From the NCBI GenBank assembly GCA_963573305.1, contig OY754330.1, forward strand, positions 1,984,001-2,048,000: a stretch of DNA of 64,000 nucleotides. Reading direction: 5' to 3'. The notes beneath the pieces were generated by a model. The model worked only from the letters and a program-made list of their open reading frames with translations, did not search any database and had not been told where the DNA came from. Of the stretch, positions 45,798-55,040 are shown piece after piece. A program made the translations under genes and the position numbers. The stretch's first letter is position 1, and every line of letters begins with the position of its first letter. Origin of the DNA: Pyrrhosoma nymphula (Eukaryota; Arthropoda; Insecta; Odonata; Coenagrionidae).

Positions 45798-46586
45798 CCA
45801 TAGTTGGGAAAGTTACCAAAAAAAGTCAATGATTAAAGTTAATCTTTGTAAAAAGTAACTATAGCTCAACTTTTTTCGTAGATTTTCGCAGTTTATTTTA
45901 ATTTTGGTAAGTTTCTTTTGGATATACGCGGATAATTAAGACCTGTCTATTAACGGGATTATTTGTCGCGAATAGCACGGCGAAACTGTTGCTAAAAAGT
46001 TTAGTTTAATCGCAGAAATCCAAAAGAAACTTACCAAAAGTAACTAGCTAAAGTTAAAAATTACTTTTCTGAAAATGTAACTGATTAAAGTTTATCTCTG
46101 TAAAAAGTACCTAGTTAAAGTTAAAAGTTACTTTTCCGAAAAGTAACTGACTAAAGTTAAAAACAAGGAACTTATACTTTAAAGGTTACTTTTTCAATTA
46201 CTTTTAAGAAACCTTTAAAAAGTAACTTTTAAAAGCTATTTTTCGCAATTGGGATCAAATAAATACAAACTTCAAATTCAAGAAATATTTATTTAACTTT
46301 TACGTTAAAAGTCATTAGCCTATTATAAAAGTCTCATTTAAAAATTTGTATCGGACATCCGTCCTCTCCTGTCGGAAAAAAGAAGAAAAGAAAAATCGAA
46401 CTGGTCGACCTTCGCCAAAAATTAACGAAAATAATTAACTGAAGTAAGTTTTGTATCAATTAATGTATAATTTTAACGATTAAAAGTTAACTCTGTTAAA
46501 AAGTAACGGTTAAGTTAAATAGTAAACTAGATTTTTAACGATCAATTTAAATCGTTAATTTTTAAAATCGATAATCCCAACTATGG
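45798..46586. mobile_element. MITE with AAGTTACTTTT-type internal repeats
   Basis: The ends CCATAGTTGGGA and (inverse) TCCCAACTATGG are perfect 12-bp inverted repeats flanked by ACAGGT on both sides (45792-45797 and 46587-46592), a 6-bp target duplication. The interior is built of many variants of aagttactttt/aaaagtaact and tgattaaagtt on both strands. There is no coding sequence. The superfamily is uncertain. Confidence 0.75.
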
Positions 46587-46970
46587 ACAGGTCGACGCAC
46601 ATTACAAAGAGCAGAGGCATCTAGGCTCATAACATTTTGTCACATTTCGTACAGGATGGAAGAGCCGTCGTCATATTCTTTTACACATTCCAATAAGGTG
46701 GTGACTTAATAAGTGGAATCATATTGTGTACATAGATTGTATTGAATTGCGGCAACTATTACAGTCAGTGCCGGATAACCAATAATGTAAAGTGGTCAGT
46801 TGCCTATGGGCGAGAATTTTATCCCTTCTTATCTTACGACTTGTTTATTAACGTGGGTTCCGTTGCTTGTATGACTGACCACAGGCCCCCAAGTGTGTTA
46901 ATCCGTCAAGGATTACAGTTCATGCCAATTACCATAGAGTAAGCATATATATTTACTCTATGCAATTACC

Positions 46971-47183
46971 TACAGCTCTCGCGAAAGCTTATGGCGTTCG
47001 GATGCGCAGAAGAAGACAGTCGTGGAGGGGTGACGTTTGGTGGAAGGGGTAGGCAAAAGGGACGTAGGGGAAAGAGAAGACATGGCATTTGTGTCATGCA
47101 TGAGTGCATTTAAAAAAAATGGTATGATGCGGACAACACAAACGCCGCGCATCCAAACGCCGTAAGCTTTCGCGAGAGCTGTA
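46971..47183. mobile_element. Foldback MITE with 37-bp arms
   Basis: The arms tacagctctcgcgaaagctta(t/c)ggcg…gatgcgc at 46971-47007 and 47147-47183 are near-perfect inverted repeats. The 139-bp centre has no coding sequence. Confidence 0.75.
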
Positions 47184-48059
47184 CATGACGCAAAGTTCTT
47201 CTTCCAAATGTCGCACAGAAACATACCGCGCACTTACTTCATGACTCCTATCATATATAACAGGATGATTCTGAAGAGGAGCATGCAACTAACTATAGAG
47301 CTCTTACCGCTGAGGACTGACAGCAGGGGACGTAGAAAACTGCATCCCGACCGCGGACTACACCTGCCTTAGCAGAGGTCCGTAGAGAGGCACCACTGCA
47401 TCACAGTCTAATCATACTCAACGTATCTTATCAACTGATCGTCAACGGTTTTCGGACAGTCCTCCACCTTACTTTCCCAATTGTGGGACATCTTCACTTC
47501 CCAGCACATTACTTGCAGCATCATGAGGAGGTTTCTCTTAATTAAGTTCCTCTCGTACCCTCTTTTGCCTTTTCTTCTGTCGTCCAAAAATCCTCTTCCT
47601 TCCATGTCCACTCCCGCACATGTCAGTAGTTCATACATTATCACAAATGTAAAAAAAAACAAGTTCCAGGAAAAATACAACAACAAATTATCAACAGCAT
47701 CGATGGAGACCAGTTTTTTTGATTTTCTCCCATCCGTGAGTGTGCTTTTAAAACTCTTGTCGGGTAATCTTGAACATGGCCGCCCTTTGGATGTTGAGGC
47801 TCCGGATGCATATATAGTAATTAGTGTATACAAAATAAAATACCTAAGAATTTTTAATGCAAAAAAACACACAGACGACATTTCTCTATTCTAAACAGTA
47901 ATAACTTAACCAATGATATTTTAATAGTAATGTTAAAAAACAGGTTTATTTTTTTTAAACATCATGTTTCTATTCCACCAAGTAAACTCACCAGCCATTG
48001 ATTTGATACTTTAATAGTAACATGAAATAAATTCAAACCCTAGGAGACTAGCGTATCGC

Positions 48060-49020
48060 GGGACCCAGGGTCGTGCGACCGCCATGTCCGCGCCACTTAT
48101 CTCGGGGTAACTAAGGGGTGTCGAGGTAAAGTTCGGTCAGAAATGTGAGCCAGTCTCCAGGATTTGTTTACACCCCCGGATGTTCAACGATCGACTTTCA
48201 AAACACGCACCTCTCCCCTTGTATTCGCGCGTGAGTGTGTTCTCACAATCAGTCAGCATCCTCGTCCTCCTAAAAATCCGGCTCGTCCTGTGTGAGAGAG
48301 ATGATCGTCTCGCTCCCAGCTGTGGCGGTGTCATCAAATGGTCGGAATGTAATGTCGCAGTAACCCTCTCTCTCGTGCATCGCGATATTTCGTGAGCGCG
48401 GCGGCGTGAGTGTGTGTGAGATTATATATATAATTAAGGTGTGGATGTGGCGGGAAGGGATGTTGTGGGTGGACGTGGGTGCCGTTGGGCGGGTCGCCCG
48501 CGCTATGTTTCATTCTGTGGAGATGATTAGGAGGCGTGCGATCCAGACGCAGAGGAGGTGGACAGGTGGAAGAGAGAGTCTCGCGCGGGGGCGGACACGA
48601 AATAATAAAATACCGACACGCAAAGGGGGCAGCGAAGACGCTGGAAGGAAGGAAGGTAGTGGGTGGGGGCAGGCGTGAGAGTTTTTTTTCCGGAGAGTGG
48701 GTGGTTGGGGAGGGAAGTCGACAAACGCGCAGGGAATCGCGGATATTTCGAGCTGAATCTGTCGAGAAGGAGAGCGTGTGTGAGTGAGTGTGTTGGGGAG
48801 GGGGTTTGGACGAGAGGGGTGGGGGAGGGTGGGGGCGAAGTAGGGTGTCTTTAGGATGTTTTGGGGGAGATGTGCGGAGAGGACGCAACAGCTCCACCAC
48901 TCGTGAGTCGGTAGGCCGTGCGTTGAGTGGCGGCCGGCGGGCAGCACTCGCCCCGCGCGATTCTTCTGTTCGTCCCTCATCACGCCCACCGGAGGATATT
49001 ACGATTCACGGAGGTGAGTC
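48060..49020 (+). promoter_or_regulatory. CpG-rich block with possible first-exon donor
   Basis: This stretch is clearly richer in G, C and CpG than its surroundings. It ends in cacggag|gtgagtcg (around 49013-49014), a strong splice-donor-like site. It has no convincing coding frame. It could be the promoter and noncoding first exon of a plus-strand gene such as the secreted-protein gene at 52965, or an unrelated transcript. Transcript data would be needed to decide. Confidence 0.3.
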
Positions 49021-51904
49021 GACCGTCGGTTTAGCCTTCCTTCCATTATACACTCCCGAAACACGAAGGACCAAACTCATTAATACACACGCCGGGGTTG
49101 CACACATGCTCGTTCATTGCAATAGACTCTCATAAGGAGTTACCCCTTCAGTGCGATCGCCTCACAACTTCCAATGATTCCTTCCGCCGACACGATATTA
49201 CGCATTCTCTATACTTAAGATAAGAAATGTGTGGACAACATCGAATGATTCTTTCTCATCTTAATCCAACATAAGTATACACCACGCGATCTGTCCTAAG
49301 TGCGTGTGACGCCAGATATGAAAATGAAGGGCATAGCAAAGAGGTGTGTGTGTGTCTAGTGAGGTGTGTTCTCGAGCGGTAAATGCATCGATGTGCTTCC
49401 GCTGTCGTCGCAATTGGAGCGCGGGAATAAAGAATTCTTGAACTAGGTACTCCGTTCGACGGTGTATCCATCTGATTTAGTCGCCTTCGCGTGTCCAACA
49501 GATACGGTATGAGGATAAAAAAATAATACCCGCGGAGTCCACGTTCGGTTGTTATTTTAAGGACATCGCCTCGCGATAATCTATGAAAATGTTTACCCCT
49601 TCGCGGCGTAATGGTCTGTCTCTGTTTCCTCCACCGACTTGGAGTAAGCGGTTCACCAATTGGATCGACGGCGTCGTGTCTTCGGGAGCCAATCACTCGC
49701 GAGGAGGAATGTGTATTTAAAGCGACCGACCGAACGAGAGGTCGTAAATCGCAAGGCACACTCGAAAGAACGCCAGCTCGGGTTGTTCTAATTCGAACGG
49801 ACTGGCTTATTTGGAGAAACGAATGGGAGATTACTGTCTCCCCTTCTTGCTTCATTGGTTTCCGCGATATACCTATACACGCACACACTCGGCAAAAAAA
49901 ACAAGAATCTCTGAAAATAAATTGCGCCACGATCAGAGACCGACCCGATTTCGGAACCATTTTTAAAAAACCGTTTAAGTAGAATAATGTTTTTTCGCTC
50001 GACGAGTAGTGGTTGACGAATGCATATGTGCACACACACACACACCTCTCACACAGCGCTCTTGTTGACAAACAACTTGACGCAAGGGGGGGGGGGGGAA
50101 CGGGGGAAGGGTGCAAGTGAAAAGTCGAGGGGAGATAAAATTAGACACATAGCTACAGTTACAATATCCTTACTGCCATAAAAAAAGCAAAGCCTGAGGA
50201 GCAAAATCTTGAAGTCCTGGGGAAAACATCCGTTATGAGCCCTTCGCTTAAGGGTTAGCTGCGAAGGGGGAAGGATGGTTATTGTTTGTGGGGGGGGGGG
50301 GAGTTCGAGAGGAGGATATTGTTCCGTCCATCACGCTCCTACCGCTGAAACGGGGTGGCATATTCCGCGGGCCGACCTCCGTCCACCTCTTACTATAGAT
50401 TGCGGTTAAAAGTGGAAATCGAATTGTGGCCGGAAATAAGTCACCTCTACTCATCTGGGGCAGGAATGAGAATTTGAAAACAACGTTAGTTTTCAATTTC
50501 CCCCTCGATAGGCAGAAAAACATAGAAAAAACCTCATTTGACATTTCTTCACCCAGCTTGCCACTTTTGCCTACGTACGCATTTTGTCACATTAAAAAGG
50601 AACCAGAAGAGGAAAAGGCCCTGAAAAGTTATCTCGAATAAACAAAATTAATTAAAATTTATCTCGTATTTACAAAATTAATTAAGCAAACACCTGAAAC
50701 TCCGGAAAAAATTAGCCACACAATAACCATCCGATTAGAAGTTTGTCTTTTAAACCAAAAATAGGGCTGCAATAAACGTTAAGAAATAAAAGCAGCCCCT
50801 TGGCAACCAAATCAAATAGTTATATGGTCGTATTTTTATGGTTTACGCCAAGAATGCATGAAAAATGGACAGGGAAGGGGAAATGGTGACAAATAAATGT
50901 TCCCAGGATTCGAAAACGCGGTTGTGGATCGACAACAGGTATGGCCTCGGGAACTAAAATTGCTCAGTTAGCTTTTAGTAAACAAGAAAAATATATAAAT
51001 AAAAAAAAAAAAAGAAAACTTCTGCGCGACTAAACTCCCGTTTTCAGAGCTCTGCATCAATGTGTAAACGTAGGTAATAAGCATTCTAAACAGTGGCGGA
51101 TTACCTAACGCCGTTGTTGTGGCGGATTGCGGATACCTAACAAGCGGATTGTTACTTTCCGAGGGTCTGGGGGGTATTGAATACCTTGTAACCAGGGCCG
51201 TAACTACCGCAGGGGAAACGGGGCACAGCCCCGGGCCCCCCAAGCCAAAAGTTATCTCGTATTCACAACATTAATTAAGCTTACACCTGAAACGTAGAAA
51301 AAATTAGCCACACATTAACCATGCTACAAGTATTTTAAACCGAAAAGAGGGCTGCAATAAACGTTAAGAAATACGAGCAGCCCCAAACACGGTTGTTTTG
51401 TATTTTAAATATTTTTGTGCATAAACACGGCTTACTCTTAAATCCCGATTAATAGTCAGCATAGTAATAAAAAAAGCATGTAAAAATACAAGAGCCCGCG
51501 CACTAGACGCTCAGCTGACATAGTACAGGCGTACAGCTGATAGCTCAATCGTCTACTTTTTGCACAATCGAAGGTGTCGATCTTGTAGTAATAGAGGGGC
51601 CTCGCCATCAAGTTTTGCCCCGTGGCCTCAAAGTTAATAGTTACGACCCTGCTTGTAACCACCATTATTATTCCAGGCGTTACGCCCCCCACCCCATTCA
51701 TCCGCCAATGATTGTGAACAATTCATGTTCTGAAATATGCAGACGAGTTGCACTGACATAGAATAACTACATGAGGTAGACAGCTATTGAGCAAATCGAC
51801 TTAAAGGAACCATATACAGCCGACGAGCCGACTTTTTCACCGATGCCACAGGCATGTTGAGCATGCCGCGCCATAAATGTAAAACTGACATTATACACCG
51901 AAGA
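49021..51904. other. Intergenic stretch, no recognised genes
   Basis: It contains simple repeats ((CA)n near 50032, G runs near 50086 and 50291) and a near-duplicate AT-rich segment: about 50640-50790 and 51250-51390 both read ttatctcgtattnacaanattaattaag…acacctgaaac…attagccacac…gggctgcaataaacgttaagaaat. Nothing coding is supported. Confidence 0.5.
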
Positions 51905-52003
51905 CGGTGAAATTCGCCATGAAAAAAATCATTTGACTTGACCGGGATACGAACCCGGATCTCCCAATTGCCGGTCAGGTGTGTTAGCCAGTTACACTGA
52001 TTG
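51905..52003 (-). repeat. tRNA-derived SINE, best-preserved copy
   Basis: On the minus strand the order is an A-box-like TGGCTAACACACCTGACCGG, then the B box GGTTCGTATCC, then TCAAATGATTTTTTTCATGGCGAA. It resembles the head of a tRNA gene joined to a unique tail. Two further copies lie at 41568 and 44924. It is not a plausible functional tRNA because the stems do not all pair. Confidence 0.6.
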
Positions 52004-52964
52004 GAAATTTGTAAAACTGACATTTTCATCGCGTCAACTCAAGCGTAAAAAATTCCAACACCCGCTCGTCGCGAAAAACTCGGGACTCCCTCGGTTATTT
52101 TGACCACGGTGTTCAAATTTATCCTCCGTCGACTTGCGTCATTCATAACCTCATATCGGCGTAATACGGTAAAAAGTGTCAAGCAGGAAAACGGGCCAAA
52201 ATATTACAAAAAATCATTTCAAGTAAGAATGAAAAAAATGCCACGTTACCAAGGCTGAGGGTGTTTGGAACTTATTATCGCCTTGTGGCGGAGCTAGAAA
52301 TACCGTTACTCGGAAGTTTTCTGGCAACGCGAAGGTAAAGAAAGCTCTTCCTCTGGCCAGGTCTAACAAAACGCTCCTGTCTTCCAGTCGCATACCGTCA
52401 CACGAATCCGTTTTTCACGTGACCTAGATGAATGTTTTAATCAGTGGTTCGTTCGGAGTCATCCGCAAGGCATATTGGGATGTGATTAGTGATGTCGAGG
52501 GCTCGTCGGGAATGTTAAATATACCTCTGCGATTGTGGCACGCAGCAAAGCAGACCTCACGCGCACCAATGTGAACTGTATTACTTCCTCATCGATGGAG
52601 TGGTGCCAGACGTGGCCACGCACCTAAATTTTTAAACGTACCGTAACATATCCCTCGCCACTTTACCGCACCTCAACATACACTATTCGGTGCCTCACGA
52701 GCATGAAGTCGTCAGTCATTCGCCGACGGCTCCCGAGATAGGTTTATATACCGGGAGACAAACCACAGACTGGAAGGTAAGACTCCTCGTAGAAGCATCC
52801 GACTTGATCCGACTCCTCCCAAGTCGTGTGGCCTTTACGCTGGTGGTCGTAGAACTGTGTGTGAGCGGGGTTTGAAGTGATACCATATGGGGCTAATGCT
52901 TAAGTCCTTCCCTAATCAGAAATTGTTGTCTTCCAGCGCCTGGTAAGCGGTCACAATCACCACC

Positions 52965-53424
52965 ATGAAAATTGTACCCAGTTTACGACTCCTGTGCGTC
53001 ATCGTCGTCACGGTTGCATTACTGTCGGTGAGCATTTGAATTCTTCACTGGTGCCTATGACTTAATAAAAGTATTACGCTTAACACTAAATAGAATGCTG
53101 ACGTTTAAATTCCAAGTACCCACTCAAGCAGCTTATTTTAATTATGAGTAACTTATTGCATACTCTATCCTAAAGTTTTACCTTTTGTTTTAACAGACGA
53201 TGGCGGAATGTGGAAGCCGAAGGAAGAGAAGAAAGAAGCAAGAGGAAAACAAAGCTGAAACAAACATCTTTGATTTTGTCCGATTGTTAACCCTTCGCCT
53301 TATCTACGGCATGGCATCAATGATGGGGTTCCAGGAGGGACTATCCGATTTCATGGGCGGAATATTTGTCCCCCCCGGAGCAGACTATGACTACGATTAC
53401 GGAGGAGGCGGCGACGATTACTAA
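52965..53424 (+). CDS. Small secreted protein, two exons
   Basis: The exons 52965-53027 and 53197-53424 join in phase (GT-AG) to give 96 residues. Exon 1 encodes almost exactly a signal peptide (MKIVPSLRLLCVIVVTVALLS), so the mature chain is exported. After a likely cut near AEC-G comes a very basic stretch, GSRRKRRKKQEENK. An amphipathic/hydrophobic segment follows (FVRLLTLRLIYGMASMMGF), then an acidic Tyr/Gly-rich tail (DYDYDYGGGGDDY). The single cysteine excludes a disulfide-rich peptide. The basic RRKRRKK run could be a proprotein-convertase site. I do not recognise the family. The start has a good context (caccATGa). A TATATA at 52745-52750 lies upstream. Confidence 0.72.
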
Positions 53425-53635
53425 TTGTGATTGTTCGTTTACTGGAGTTTTTGTTTTGTGCAAACTCGTCTGAAGATTGTGCAGGTGTTGTGATACCCTC
53501 TTCCTCTGATGAAATTGATAGTGGTGTGTGATTTGGATGTTTTTCTACTGAACGCTCAAATACATAGAAAACATTACAGAGTAGCATCAGAGAAATTCAA
53601 ATGAAAAAACGATGAGAAAAATCATGTACAAATAA

Positions 53636-53641
53636 TTTATT
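53636..53641 (-). terminator. Polyadenylation signal for SLX1
   Basis: AATAAA on the minus strand lies 77 bp beyond the SLX1 stop codon. It is the only canonical signal close to the stop. Confidence 0.6.
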
Positions 53642-53717
53642 AAACGCAACTAAAATAGTTAAAATAAATTGCCTTTCTTTTAAAAACATGTGACCATCAT
53701 TAAAATCCAACTTATCA

Positions 53718-54769
53718 TCAGTCAGATTTGTCCACGTCTGATTCATCAGCAGGGACGAGGTCTGCGTAACAGCCGTTCTTTTTACGTATCAAATCACCCC
53801 AAAGCAGCTGTTCGCCACATTCGGGGCATTCTCCGAGCACTGGGATAACGTTGTTCGTACTCAACGTCTCCCCCTGGCGCAGGAACCTCTTTGCAAGACA
53901 TAAAACGTGTGCAACCAAAGGACAACCGTTATCAAGACAGGTAAGTTTGTCATCCTCGTCGACAGGTTGGTGACACAGAACACAGGGCAGTATTTCACTG
54001 AATTTACCATCACTTTTCTCACTATCGTTTGTATTCACTTTCTTGCTTACGACATGCCCGTACGTGATTGGCATATGTAACGGCGGATGGCGATTTGGCT
54101 GAAATGAAAACTAAAAACGTAAATCAAAATATCACAGAGCGTGTAAATTACATGATCCATTTTTTTCATAGCAAATAACTTACAGAAAATTCTTTCATGT
54201 GTTCGGCAGAGAGCCAACGAACTGTCAAAGGAAGCCTATTCCACGGTCCAACCAAAAGCATTTCTGACAAAATACGTAAGCAGTAATCGTACTTTTTTTC
54301 CTTTGAGGTCTTTTTCGAGAGGTTGTTCAGCCGTCGGGATTTTTGAGGATTTTGCCAAGCCCACTCGAACTAAATCGATAAACAGAAACATTACTTCTGA
54401 AAATAACCCATTAACTACACTTAAACAACACAATCTTACCCGTAAAGCAGAAATTTCGTTCGGAAATCCATGAACCACTAATACCATTACCCTAAAATAT
54501 GATAGGAAAAATCACGGTGAATTTATAATAAAGAAAACTCTAGTAAGAAAACACTTAAAGGTATGCAAGGCATTACAATTTGGAAGTTATACTTGCCAAG
54601 GTCCTTTATTGCTTGTACGCCATGCGCCTCCAGATTTAACTCCCTTATTATGCTGTTTTATTCTTCTATTGGGATTAACCGTAAATCCTATGTAAGTCCG
54701 ACCTCTAAATTTGGGATTTTCACAAAACAATAAATACACACCGAAGAAGTTTTCAACTACTTCCGCCAT
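53718..54769 (-). CDS. SLX1: Structure-specific endonuclease subunit SLX1
   Basis: SLX1 is the catalytic subunit of the SLX1-SLX4 nuclease, which cuts branched DNA such as Holliday junctions in the nucleus. Four exons fit in phase: 54597-54769, 54440-54491, 54184-54369 and 53718-54098, giving 263 residues. Exon 1 encodes the GIY-YIG nuclease core (FFGVYLLFCENPKFRGRTYIGFT, then NPNRRIKQHN). The conserved FEWAWQ follows in exon 3. Exon 4 holds the C-terminal zinc finger (CVLCHQPVDEDDKLTC… CPLVAHVLCLA… CPECGEQLLW). Intron 1 only fits with a GC donor (CCTTG|GCAAGT), which gives the expected GPW-V-MVLVVHGF; a GT donor breaks the frame. The start is the ATG of MAEVVENF; an upstream in-frame ATG (54790) is possible. 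The gene is head-to-head with ZNHIT2. Confidence 0.95.
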
Positions 54770-55040
54770 AATCAACCATAACAAACACACGTCTTGCAGA
54801 TCTCATCTGTTTAAAAAAACAAATGCCAAACGCAAAATGGAATGAATGCTATGTTTTGAAAAGAAGCGAATGTGTGTTTCATTTTAAGTCGCGCTTTTAC
54901 TTTTTATAATTTTGCTGCCCGAAACCAGCAAGTTGTTCAAAGGTTCCATTACACCGTATTGTGTGTTGGCACGAAAATAATTTAAATCAAGGTGCACATA
55001 CTGTCACAGGCATGAAGAATAAAATTTAGTCTCGAGGACA
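54770..55040. promoter_or_regulatory. Bidirectional promoter between SLX1 and ZNHIT2
   Basis: Only 271 bp separate the two start codons, so both promoters and both 5' leaders share this space. No TATA box is evident. This is the second such compact divergent pair in the window. Confidence 0.7.

Noticed and set aside
48334..48989. Several frames up to 188 codons in the CpG-rich block
   Set aside because: They are proline/arginine-rich frames expected from GC-rich sequence, present on both strands, with no recognisable domain.
49256..50116. Minus-strand 286-codon frame
   Set aside because: It is the longest anonymous frame in the intergenic region, but its composition looks random, it includes the (CA)n repeat, and it has no domain.
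51905..52003. Possible tRNA gene on the minus strand
   Set aside because: The A and B boxes are present but the cloverleaf stems do not pair, and related copies share a non-tRNA tail, so a SINE is the better call.
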